DNA of 64,000 nt from Symsagittifera roscoffensis (Eukaryota; Xenacoelomorpha; Acoela; Convolutidae), in NCBI RefSeq assembly GCF_963678635.1, contig NC_087065.1, positions 49,117,011 through 49,181,010 on the forward strand. Direction: 5' to 3'. The notes under the pieces are model-generated. The model made no database searches. It saw only the letters and a list, made by a program, of their open reading frames with translations, and was not told the origin of the DNA. This document shows, piece after piece, positions 20,001-27,900 of this stretch; position 1 is the first letter of the stretch, and the number at the start of each line of letters is the position of its first letter. The translations under genes were made by a program, and so were the position numbers.

Positions 20001-21479
20001 TTGGAGCCGGGTAGCTGTCTGGATTCGACGTGTGGGAACGGAGAGCACATCTGCGATGGACGGTCATGCGTCAGAATACTGTCGTTTCAAAAAGAAGACC
20101 TGGTCACTTGGTTCGAAGACATCACAGAAAGGGAGAAAAGTGAGGTGCAAATAATAGCGGAATGTTACGCGAGAACCACGGTGAATATAGCGACAGCTCT
20201 CGGATTCTTCTCGAGAATGTGTGGTCTGCAGGCACTGGAGAGACTGGAATCTGAACATCATTTAGTGACGGCGTTGAGCGTAGAATCATGGCCCGGGGTG
20301 TTGCAGGTGACTCAAAAACACATCCGGAGCTGGAAAGTTGGTCTTGAGGCGGAAATGGGATTTCCCATGAGCGAAGCTTATGGCTTGCCATTGAACGCGA
20401 AATCGCTGATAGGGTCAATGATGGCCAACTTGTGCGGAAGTCACTACCCGCTACACATGGCGATGGTGGAGGTGTCCAGCCAGAGAATACTGGTGGACAA
20501 GGCCTTCTCAGTGCCCAAGTGCGTGAGGTTGGCTCGGATGTCGCATCACTCGCACAAGTTGTTGAGAAAAATCAAAGGGACAGTACCAAAAGAATTGAGA
20601 GATGACTTAAGCGAAATCTGGGGAGAAGATCTTCTGAAGTTGGAAAGAGAAAACACAAGCGATCACGAGAGACAAAACGTGATCGGAAAACCTGTGGGAA
20701 GTACTCCGAACCTGGAAGATAACGACACGATGCACGAGAAAATGATGGAGCTTGAACCTCTCTTGGAAGCCTCAGGGGAGCGTAATCTCAGGAGCATTGA
20801 GATATCTCATGGGGAATGCCCATGCCACTGTTTGGCACAAACGGTGTGGTATCCAGATCACAAGAACCTTTGCCTGGTGTGGGATGTGGAAGAGATTCGG
20901 TCGATCGGACTACCGGATCACCGGCAGAAGGTGACGCTCTTAGTAGTGAGTACGATGTTAGCTCTGAGATGGATAGAAGAGAATATAACGAAGTATCGGG
21001 AGGCGACGACGCCAACGGCTGAGTCAATATACGCGATAGACTACAGCAGGAGACTCGAGTTGTTTGAGACTGCGTGCAAAGTATTCGCCATACCGACGGA
21101 AGTCAGGCACGTATGGAGTCGCTTGAGGTACTTTCCATGGTTTCGGGCGACACTGACGTCCTGGTTGTACATGACAACGAAAGATCACATGAGAAAACAT
21201 CAAAAGGAGTATCGACAGTTCCAGGCCGAGATTGGGCCGGAAGCTTTCAAGAGACCCCTGCTAACCCATCGTAATGCGATCACGACAGGATGGAAAAGAG
21301 TGGGTAAGATGTCTAGAGACAATACCAAAGCGAGGGAGTCGATACTAGAGGAAGACCTGGCGAAGAACGTGAGCTTGAGCCTGCACAACTCCTTTTGCTT
21401 GAACCGAGAAGCTAGGGTGAAGGCACTACCCAACCAAGCTAAGAGGTTGCAGGAGCAGAGGATGGATGCGATCCTATGA
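14094..21479 (+). CDS. Giant accessory ORF with SGNH/GDSL-hydrolase-like domains
   Basis: The frame is open for 2,461 codons from TTG at 14,094; the first ATG is at 14,202 (codon 37). Residues 37-135 look like the C-terminal half of an SGNH hydrolase, ending in SSDGIHFDRPRG with the D103-x-x-H106 pair typical of the catalytic DxxH block. The N-terminal half with the nucleophile serine is absent. Residues about 330-610 look like a second SGNH domain: VAGSDFEG at 381-388 in the GDSL position, GMNDHL at 434 in the GxND position, and GDDHP with H590 in the DxxH position. SGNH enzymes are esterases or lipases, known in ORF1 of some CR1 LINEs. Residues about 740-790 are hydrophobic and could be a membrane segment. 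Residues 1,180-1,560 are charged and likely disordered. The remainder to the end is unrecognised. Base composition matches pol, so it is native to the element. The frame probably continued in another frame past its stop. Confidence 0.75.
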   Translation: MSWSTHTTNDVSRGEARKITRLHNKVSCLLEELRIQMDPILLTICTVPYNMMFDQHALEMNEKVRNLNKGIRDIHRKSVLPVRLLDVAERMEKEGFPEDTSSDGIHFDRPRGAEWLNDVFQEHINALEADLLETAQFTLGPPPNPPFLVSRVLSDRLGPRVDTRDSSRSSQTRLQSATPMESEEVTSSTPPSSAISSVVVAESKRENKSMETARLRYPEKVKELDLESLECRQELAETLGIERVSHEDLNRHHCVDWLKAHEAHFSRAKLMETTDLTGIPTKTIMGPINYRPLKLLGSPGLIAEPPKHRTSIARIRLATPAQLKVVDKLLNPGGTGLPDAAYEGSKLAEDPRYGKPCGSTQLAKTLAVYDRADPAAARVVIVAGSDFEGTSPKLFWPETLIYSLPGAELNQMLTLVVAIKSEMPCEPELLLFAGMNDHLHAMGLLEQLKGDEIPTSRKIWEAIQALFAAMNEVQENVVSRFGSKTKVVFTTSPGYANMPPALQFVYAVLILIAEGSEWRILMAAPNRELEPSNLRLRKSELAAAWADISHALRGFYGLADILIVLDEVLLLEISNFARQLKFSPVIGDDHPAISKLTASLWFRSMDVKITNSTSKSRGPSNERRNVAETEKQLGSLKYRLTQENGWWPFLTPRLENATNKTREEAPLLVKQVWSFLEKQLELAEVRDMTVARFVSAANEVTIAGFWREHAKGELKTRRDYEILKFLSPCWEKEFLAGVFGTTATIFGAFVQEILGMPISLLLALYLVYPRYLFNMGPAYMFSRGVETLRVDGYLALVLLTHGELVSFHRLMEYGEPLSMGRVHTSIETSSYKCAAGLKTLLVQYLMMQNRHMTGEDENPTSREEWKKTNRGMPLLTDLCLVMRSDPMGIIRGLEEVVTCIYGPAVTYAFPDPLVTTYRHSVTHLSLISILDGTALNWCQQEVLRGRMSNTVLFGKVKDAELIVYNFRGQMQCRLGGKREGPIEMYPKFWNLNPLTADGREILRIPAWKECFALVKRELETIMEKEILPATMPEFPIVRRMTLGMNSPLVVPSIMARMTTEEMQKDFTDGWDPLFIGYTAAVYFHTSDMKVNSWTTQAKKSRGSQPPGYEVRKVLRTLEKEGLENMLPIWDDGRMIVMEGHVALVDDMKFATRKYKAPYGLEQVEIRQEGTELDAAGQLYVALTEYKKLDPTTPSPLSVDTPGDKRSGPVEDRFKKILERRRHESEEESMDETLSEAGEDMEVGNTPEPGPSGEELTTQELLKDLSEENWADTATPPLIPSPRKDLELPLAGETFNMGMLLLSSEEREKNTFEGNRDIFLGSLEDDAWQEFLEEFNREVASETTLDKFKKELWDAVVRFGEPLLIGTGLDEKARKELLNKLVELRNARSKTRKEKCEDSSTLKQKTVDKMVDDIKRDKVGTSNMIKSTNILKARAGGRQELEGVDGEVESVMIATTPSSRDVKTRKRKREVEGWGSPSVDAVSEGNLRETAPIVLARCKTAAYKNSSELRKPLEVEKEIEVSASSTSEEDFKPQKVNVKRGSTNGQVGEVEIGKEWISKAHQGMGKQVTSDPLERNKTRNTSRTWWVALETLKEMEDCLKKLDSGIARKRRNWATQQKAEVNKIEMASHLKRSWQSLLKDHFEEAMRTSSSAPPLMANPFVRTAGQLMFTWSLVGIELETLTSYDRLKLGSKKLEVYQALMQHVARDNSGLSLARRKDATCFLRWIMSMMSDSTILACHQRASGSKTMEKRVSTIILNVYQSTGIEKEDGSRLSLEKHRKLDEVRRFSNKKFEEEHDVHCNLASSEQYSRLSEKGEYQYVSGVMGIAYNPFLDSEAGGAHRNHEVAELLKFWTERIMEVDAVEKEGPSLGLILENTPEVISIPRSNKRVEVNMGGGNGLLTTNLGVIWKLLRPSWCPHPHASLIEETTERVRLAPTEDEDLAKLSVLHKLITPQMQEPSERTSDPGSAKKLEPGSCLDSTCGNGEHICDGRSCVRILSFQKEDLVTWFEDITEREKSEVQIIAECYARTTVNIATALGFFSRMCGLQALERLESEHHLVTALSVESWPGVLQVTQKHIRSWKVGLEAEMGFPMSEAYGLPLNAKSLIGSMMANLCGSHYPLHMAMVEVSSQRILVDKAFSVPKCVRLARMSHHSHKLLRKIKGTVPKELRDDLSEIWGEDLLKLERENTSDHERQNVIGKPVGSTPNLEDNDTMHEKMMELEPLLEASGERNLRSIEISHGECPCHCLAQTVWYPDHKNLCLVWDVEEIRSIGLPDHRQKVTLLVVSTMLALRWIEENITKYREATTPTAESIYAIDYSRRLELFETACKVFAIPTEVRHVWSRLRYFPWFRATLTSWLYMTTKDHMRKHQKEYRQFQAEIGPEAFKRPLLTHRNAITTGWKRVGKMSRDNTKARESILEEDLAKNVSLSLHNSFCLNREARVKALPNQAKRLQEQRMDAIL

Positions 21480-21600
21480 ACAGCTGAAGGCTTGGGAGGA
21501 GATTGTGATTAGTTCCGATGATGAAGAGGAACTGTTGAGACAGTTTGCCGCATCTAGCACTTCAGGATGCAGTACCTCCAAGGCGAAGAGTACGAGATGA
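21466..21600 (+). CDS. C-terminal tail of the giant ORF in a shifted frame
   Basis: Overlapping the last codons of the giant ORF, a 44-codon stretch in the next frame encodes KAWEEIVISSDDEEELLRQF followed by a serine-rich end. Its composition is like the accessory protein, and it is more plausible as its true C-terminus than the abrupt five-residue ending in the main frame. A single-base length change near 21,460 would explain this. Confidence 0.45.
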   Translation: MRSYEQLKAWEEIVISSDDEEELLRQFAASSTSGCSTSKAKSTR

Positions 21601-21629
21601 ATGGGCAAATCGGATGGATCTTGAGTCTT

Positions 21630-21644
21630 GAGAGGGAAGGGGGG
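21630..21644 (+). other. Polypurine tract
   Basis: GAGAGGGAAGGGGGG is an all-purine run just downstream of the last coding sequence and at the left boundary of the putative 3' LTR. That is where plus-strand DNA synthesis is primed in LTR elements. Confidence 0.6.
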
Positions 21645-22432
21645 CTTGAGCGTGGATCCGAGTGAAACTTGGATTCACGAAAAAGAAATTTTAACGAAGC
21701 AAATATTGTTACTAATATACTATATTTATTATATAAATCGAAATGCTGCATGACAATTTCCTGATTGAATAGGACAAAAGAGATTTTAAAATGATTGGCT
21801 TGAAAAGCGAAAATTCAAGGGTGCAGGTGTATGCAGATTTTGGTTGCTGTTTAGCAATAGTGTGGAAATTTTAAATGGCTGTGAATTTTGGGGTGTAGAT
21901 AAGCTTAAATCTGCTGCAAACTTCTGTAAATGACCACTGGCACTGTATCTTGAGCAACACTCGGTTTTTCTGGGACTCACTGGCAGAAGACAGCGCGCGA
22001 TGGGGACATCGATCTCGAGTCCGGGGAGTATGTGCCAGTCGGTCATATTTGGAAGTTTGACCTTGAGAGGAGCAAAAAACACTTGATTTTGGAGTGAAAT
22101 TTAATTTTTCAAAATTTCGAATGGAACCTGTCATGCACGATTTTCTCGCGAGAACTGAAAATCAGAAAAAGAGATCAGAACAATTTCAGAACAATTGAGT
22201 CGCGTACGCGGGAAAGTCGCAAGAAAAAGCAGTAGGAAATTGCTATTCGCAATTTCCATCACTATAATAATCGAGAGTAGAGCTGTCCCATCTGTGACAG
22301 AGACGAGAGCATTCTCTCGAATTGGATTATAGCGACTGGAGTATTATTCGGAACTGGACTAGAGTGAACCTTCGGTGGAAAGGTGGACAGCTTGAGTGTC
22401 CTAATGGTTCACAAGAAAACTATTGTCTAGAG

Positions 22433-22438
22433 TATAAA
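22433..22438 (+). promoter_or_regulatory. LTR TATA box
   Basis: TATAAA in the context AGAGTATAAACTCG, about 115 nt upstream of a splice-donor-like GTGAGT and 220 nt upstream of AATAAA. That spacing fits a U3 promoter with the R region following. Confidence 0.5.
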
Positions 22439-22548
22439 CTCGTTCTCATTGTCAAAACTATAAAACATTAGACTCATTCAGTTACGTTATTTAATTCTTG
22501 AGTTAATTACCGACTGGATTATTTCCCACTTCTTGAGCGTGCTACTAT

Positions 22549-22554
22549 GTGAGT
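22549..22554 (+). promoter_or_regulatory. Candidate splice donor in LTR R/U5
   Basis: TAT followed by GTGAGT is a strong donor match, located downstream of the TATA box. If used in a 5' LTR it could be joined to the acceptor at about 13,921 to make a subgenomic mRNA for the giant ORF. Inferred from position only. Confidence 0.35.
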
Positions 22555-22616
22555 ACAAATTTAAATTCCTAGAGTGTGTTTTATAATTGTTATGTTGAGG
22601 TAAGGCGAGTTTTAGG

Positions 22617-22658
22617 TTGATCCATCTGAAATGGATCAAAGTTCCACTGTCTAATAAA
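22617..22658 (+). terminator. Hairpin and poly(A) signal in LTR
   Basis: A perfect 9-bp inverted repeat, TTGATCCAT then CTGAA then ATGGATCAA (22,617-22,639), precedes AATAAA at 22,653-22,658. A stable stem next to the polyadenylation signal is a known arrangement in some retroviral LTRs. Confidence 0.5.
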
Positions 22659-22947
22659 AAAGCAACTTAACGGATTGTTCCAACCCGGTTTTTAACGGCG
22701 TTCATGTATTTTGGGTATCTAGAGACCTAAGTATGGGGACGTTTCTAATTCTAGAGTGGGGGGATATTTTAGTAGTAGCCTTTAAGCTGTAACGGGTCGT
22801 AGTCTCATGTCACAAGCGAACCGAACTGGCTCCGACCGTTCTTGAGGTAGAAAAACACAAGAGATGGTGTCCCTGACCCTTGAGCCAGTGGTTATAGGGC
22901 CTATTTTTCTTAAGCCTCATGTGTGACTGCAGTAGACGAATGTTACA

Positions 22948-23650
22948 AGCTGGTCTTTCGAATCGAGAATGCATGGCCTTAAAATGTGGGAAGGTGTAGA
23001 AATTTCGTTTCATATACCTTCACCACATGAATGTCAAAAATGCTAGATCTCTGGACGCCAAGAAAAAGGTCATCACGATGATTTGTGCCACATAGGAAAT
23101 CAACAAAACAATAATCGGTCCCCACAAAAACCAAACTCCAATATTGCCAGCGACAAAAAAAACGCTGACGGAACAACAACTGATAAGGCTTGTAATGAAA
23201 GCGATAATTTGAGAATAGGTTAAAATTGTAAATTCAAACAAGCGTTCTCACAAATTTTTGTACATCTTCAGGTTTTAAAATTCTAAACTATCTTACAAAA
23301 TGATCAAAGATCATTTAAAGTGTCATATCGAAGGAAAGAATGTCGGAACATTATCATCTGAAACTTTGGCGAAAGAAACTACAACAAACAGTGCAGTAAC
23401 TCAGAGCAAACGGGAAAGGACGAGGTTTTAAACGAGGAAAAAGAGACGAGGTTTTAAACGATCAGGTCGTAGAGATTGATTCTCACTCTGCCGAGAAAAA
23501 AGACAATTTGATGATCGAAAATAACAAACGTAAATGTTCTTTTGAACGCGATATGAAGGGCCTAAAATGAAATCCAAAAATTCCGAGAAGACATGATTTG
23601 GGGGTAAGGTTTAGTAATTTTTCAATGTGCGAAAAACCATGTATTTAATT
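22948..23650 (+). repeat. Right half of the split dispersed repeat
   Basis: It is related to 31,160-31,760 and to 32,770-33,370. Shared blocks are TCGAGAATGCATGGCC, the GAAATTTCGTTTCA(T/C)ATACCTTCAC(T/C)ACAT block, CTCTGGACG, CATCACGATGATT, and the AAACTACAACAAACAGTGCAG block (23,377-23,397). It continues the segment interrupted at 2,262. Coding potential is eroded, with many stops. Confidence 0.75.
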
Positions 23651-23699
23651 TGTTAAATGTTTTAGCATAGGAAATTCAGCTAAACTACACTCACTTATC

Positions 23700-25870
23700 A
23701 AAAAATGTCAAGTATTGAAATAATTGTGCCATTTCCTTTTGTGCAATCAATAAGCAAAATATCAAATCATATAATTTACGTCAGAGTTTATTGGATGAAT
23801 ACGATGCTTCATTTGATTTTATACCGCGCTCTAGTAATTCTGGTGGTGTTTTAACGTTGTGGTCATCAAAATTGAGTCCTGCAAAAAGAATTGCTTCATA
23901 GTTTCTTAATTTAAGTTTTGTTAAACTGGATTGGTTCGTTATCAACAATTATGCGATACCAAATAATTCTGAGCAATTTTAAATTCTCCGAAATTAAGCG
24001 CCAGAATTTTATAAAAATCAATTCAAAATTATCATGACGGATGATTTTGATGCACTAAGTTACGACAATGTTATTAGTTCTTAAATAATAAAGCCAAATG
24101 ATGCGCGTATCAAACGATTTACCCAAATTTTTGGTTGTTTTAGCTTTGTTGAATTCGCAAACCTTGCCAGTTTAATTTGAATAGTTATACAAAAGTACTT
24201 TGAAAAGTAATCACCAAACAATTATAAAAAAAATTGAGCAAAATTTTCTGAGCTTCTGCAGTTTATTCAAGAAAACAAAAACCAGAAAAAACTACCTACT
24301 TTGAAGTATCACAAAAAGTTTGAATCTTTTTTCAATTTTTTTTTACAACAGACTCCGAAAAATTCCCAATGATTTTTTTTATCAAACAAAAATCAAAAAT
24401 TAGTTTGATTGATGGCTACAATCAATTTAAAACATAGTTACTTGACAAAACTTGGAAATTTACTTGGTTATAAATAAACTTAATATGAAAGCTCGTCTGG
24501 ACCAGACGGCATTACATCTCGGCTGAACAAAAGACTTTCACAGATGAATTTTGTTTAATTATAGCTAGAGTATTCAATCATTTTGATCAAGGCGGAAAAC
24601 TCCCAAACAGTTTAAATTTAGCAATAATGAAACTGTGCCCGAAATCTAGAATCCTATAACAGTACAAAATTTTCCACAATTATTCTCATGAATACCGACG
24701 CAAAAATGTTTGCCCAAGTAATCTGTAAAAGAATTTAATAAAATCTTTGAAAAATATCAGCATACAGGTTTTTCTGGAAGACCAATGCATACAGGAATAC
24801 GGAAGATGTAAAAAGCTATTTCTCCAGAACGATTGGCTAAGCAAGACTCATGTGCAGTAGAATTTTTAAAGCATTTGACAGAGTTGATAGATCACTTCAA
24901 TCAAAAGTTTGTAAAGATCAAATCTTGATAGATTTTCCGTTACAGCTATTGAAACATTGTATTTAGACTCAAAAACATTAACTGAGACCAATAATTTTTT
25001 TTTATCAGCAAGCTTAAAAATTCATCGCGGTGTGCGACAATTTTGCTTTCTTTTGTATTTTTTTATTCAACCGCTTCTTCAAACAATTGAATTTTACAGA
25101 AGAAATTGAAGATTTCGGGTTATTGTGTCCAAAACTAGTTTCATATGCATACGACATAACTTGCTTTATCACAACTTGATATAATGAGAGTTTATTAAGT
25201 TTAATCAACGCTTAAACAGACTTGATGTATGGAAAAAATTTTATATCAACCAATTTGAGATCGTGGGGTAGGCTTACCATGCCTATAAATAAAATTTTTC
25301 AGTTTTGAATTTACCGAATTCTTTGCACTTCCGATTTTCAGATCAAAACAGTTTGTTACCAACAGAAATTTTCTCTTCCCAAAAAAAAAGAAAAATTGTT
25401 GAGAAAAACAAAATTCTCACTTGAAATAAATTCTAGTGGTATTGCATTTTTGTCAAATGTTACAAACAGCAGTTCAATGAACATATTTGCAAGATGTTTA
25501 TTATTTTTGCATAAAAAACTGTAGTTTTTATCAAACTCCAATATTCCGCTCCCAATTTGCTGCAAACCGTTACCTCTGATCAAAAGATGAAATAAACGAT
25601 TTTACAAGCAATGATGTTTGGTAAGAATACTTTATCTATAAATTAGTCTGAGCGGCTTTTAAAGATCAAGAAAAGCGGTGGTTTTTTTCTTGAGAATGCG
25701 CCCGAATGTTTTTTTTGTAACTTAGAGTGCGAAACATTCGAACACCTTATTTTTAGTTGTCCCTCGCTACAACTTTTAAGAAACACTTTATAGATTAACC
25801 ATTAGCGTGACAATTTTGTATCTACAAACATTGCAAAGCTTAAGTACGTTATTGCGGTTAATCGTTGCAT
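23700..25870 (+). pseudogene. Decayed LINE: endonuclease, reverse transcriptase, C-terminal zinc finger
   Basis: Translated fragments in shifting frames follow the order of a LINE ORF2. An APE-endonuclease-like piece (GGVLTLWSSKLSP, about 23,848-23,890) is followed by a piece NDARIKRFTQIFGCF (about 24,097). RT motifs then appear: SGPDGITS at 24,497, NTDAKMFAQVICKR near 24,690, FKAFDRVDRS near 24,870, RGV near 25,030, and a degenerate AYADD-like SYAYD near 25,140. A CX2C...H...C segment (CFFCNLECETFEHLIFSCP, 25,710-25,765) matches the C-terminal motif of L1/Tx1-type LINEs. Many stops and frameshifts make it a dead copy. Confidence 0.75.
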
Positions 25871-25929
25871 CGTACTCAGTTATCGACGTCAGGGAAGCAT
25901 ATAAAATATGAAACAAATATTGCTCCTTC

Positions 25930-26705
25930 TGACCCAACTACCCAGGATATATTACACTTCAGCAAGAAACCAGGATAGCCAAAATCCTGTAAAAATAATA
26001 AAAATTGAATCAAAACTGCTAAAAAGTAAAAAGTAGATACAGTACAAAAAGTCATGAACAGTACAGGAAAAAGTTTGCGGACCAGGATAACCAGCATCCG
26101 ATCGATTAAAAAAAAAGAAACAAATCAGAGACCACCTGGACGAACTCTGAACAATTTACAACCAGTCTCTTGTATCCTCAATTAGGGTATTAACTCGATG
26201 AGTTGTTTTCGATAAAAATAATGTATTTGATGTTCAAGTTGATTATGAAACTCTAAACTAAGTAATCCTAGCATATAATTCTGAAGAAAAATTTTTTGAA
26301 GTCTGAAAGAAAAAAACACCAACTACCAAGGATATGTTAGACCTCAGCAAGAAACCAGAATACCTGATAACCGGTAAAAAATAGTGCAAACTGAATAAAA
26401 ACTACTAGGAAGTAGAAAGTAGATTTTCAATTGTACCAGGATACTTTGGATCCGGTATTAAATATGTATTTAGAGGACCGAACATGGAACAATTTGCGGA
26501 CCAGCTTATTCAGTGTCTGATCGGACAAAAAATGTACAGGAACAGCTCAGAGACTATCTAGACGAGCTTACAATCAGTTTCTAGTGTCCTCAATTAGGGT
26601 ATTAACTCGATGAGTTGTTTTCGATAAACATGATGCATTTGATGAATATGTTGCTAGTGAAACTCTTAACTAAGTAAAATTAATACACAATTCAGACGAA
26701 AAGGC
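25930..26705 (+). repeat. Two diverged tandem copies of a 385-bp unit
   Basis: AACTACCCAGGATAT at 25,936 and AACTACCAAGGATAT at 26,321 open two units that share CAGCAAGAAACCAG, TTTGCGGACCAG, a GATCGGACAAAAAA-like block and CAATTAGGGTATTAACTCGATGAGTTGTTTTCGATAAA. A third partial relative is at 31,800-32,000. The arrangement resembles the tandem 5' monomers of some LINEs, but no function is shown. Confidence 0.7.
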
Positions 26706-26709
26706 ACCA

Positions 26710-26965
26710 AACTCAAACTTTTTTCAAGTATATCCGGGCGTAGGCTTATTTTTTCCCCAGCGAGTAAAAATAAGACATGGGTCAACAGCAATCGGTCGAA
26801 TCTCAGCTACCAATTTATCAGAAAGTGCTGATTGAAAAAGAGACAAAATTCAGAAATGCGCTACCAGCAATTAAGTCGACAAAAGAAACAAAACAACCGA
26901 AGTAATCAAAAGCCACCCAATCACAAAAAAAAATTGTCAAATCAACCAAAATCTGGCACAAGCAT
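26710..26965 (+). repeat. Dispersed-repeat fragment (GTATATCCGGG module)
   Basis: Shares GTATATCCGGG(C/A)GTAGGCTT with 32,056 and a diverged GAAACGGAGACAAAA module with 32,157 and 33,474. It is another copy of the LINE-like repeat family, truncated at about 26,965. Confidence 0.6.
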
Positions 26966-27900
26966 TGCTTAAGATATTCTGAAACACTTCACCGCAAACT
27001 AGCTTTATTGTTGTGATAAGCTTATTGACTAGATGTGATATGTTTGATGTTTGTGCCGGTTTGTCGAGCGCCCTATGAGGGATTTTAGAGACATGTCTGT
27101 CAAGTATGTCTCTGGTCTGGGGAAGGGAGTTCCTGGCCTGGGGTAACTGGTGGTGCGCTGCTGGACATTCTGAGCTCGGTTGAGATTCTTCCTTTTAGCG
27201 AAATTTATTTATTGTAAGTTTTTCTCTAAATTGAATTGGTATAAGTTTTTTTTCCTCGATAAAATTCCAACTTTGTTATTAGGGTTTAGTTCAGTCCTCT
27301 TGTGTCCAGCCAATTTTACTTTCTCTACCCTAACGCCGCGCCGTCAAAATGAGAAAAAAAAACTAATGTACGAGCAAAAAATGCTTAAAACCTTCAGGTC
27401 TTTTAAATTGGATAAGATATTATTGTTGTTCTAATTTGTATAAGTTTTCAATTGTGTTAATATAGCTTTTAGCGACGCTATAATGATAAAATGGTTTCAA
27501 GGACTTATGTGTGCTAATTTGAAATCTGTCAATAATACTACGACTAGTAATGACTTAAGGCTAGACAATCATGTGAATATAGTCATTTCTAATGTTTAAG
27601 TGCTCAAGAGAGTACCTAAAGTCTCGCGGGTTCTCTTGACAAAAAGTTGTTTGGATAAAATGATTGATATTTTCTAAAACGTATAAATTTTACTTGTTGG
27701 CTGTTTGTTTGCTGTCTTTCTTCTTTTTTCTTGAACAACCTAAGACAAGTGGTCGTAAGCAAACGACAGCTATGAGCTCTATAAAAAAATTGTGTTTCAC
27801 TGCCTAAGCCCCTTCTTCAAGGGTCAAGCCCGCTCCAGACAGATCTCGAGCAGAGAACAAACCTAATCAGCAGCAAACTCGATGAGGGAACTAAAAAGAG
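26966..27900. other. No recognisable gene
   Basis: Positions 27,040-27,180 are locally GC-rich, with several CCTGG and GGGG runs. The rest is AT-rich. The open frame at 27,180-27,434 (84 codons) has no motif and low complexity. Confidence 0.5.

Larger units (their letters stand above)
2263..22947 (+). mobile_element. Giant Ty3/gypsy LTR retrotransposon with macro and SGNH accessory domains, defective copy
   Basis: The element encodes, in order, gag with two CCHC knuckles, an LDTGA aspartic protease, RT with YVDD, RNase H, an HHCC plus D-D35-E integrase, a macro domain and a 2,461-codon frame with SGNH-hydrolase-like blocks. The gene order PR-RT-RH-IN is that of Ty3/gypsy elements. A 23-bp sequence ending in TGTTACA occurs at both ends (2,263-2,285 and 22,925-22,947). 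It is read as the last 23 bp of the LTR, so the 5' LTR is almost entirely lost. The flanks on both sides belong to one dispersed repeat, which fixes the insertion. About 20.7 kb is unusually long for a gypsy element. The copy has at least three frame breaks and one in-frame stop in otherwise long frames, so it is probably recent but not autonomous. Confidence 0.88.
21646..22947 (+). repeat. 3' LTR (about 1.3 kb)
   Basis: It is bounded on the left by the polypurine tract and on the right by a sequence ending TGTTACA that is repeated at the left end of the element. The left edge is uncertain: a TG dinucleotide occurs just after the tract at 21,646 and TGTTAC occurs near 21,706. It contains a TATA box, a GTGAGT donor, a hairpin and an AATAAA, consistent with U3-R-U5 order. 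No second full copy exists at the left end, so the boundary rests on signals, not on alignment. Confidence 0.65.

Noticed and set aside
14255-21433. Many - strand frames of 60-270 codons opposite the giant ORF (for example 17,864-18,685)
   Set aside because: Serine-rich and low-complexity shadows of the + strand coding sequence, with no start context or conserved motif.
14094-21479. Giant ORF as a retroviral-type envelope
   Set aside because: No signal peptide, no furin-like site or heptad-repeat ectodomain and no single C-terminal membrane anchor seen; the recognised blocks are SGNH-like.
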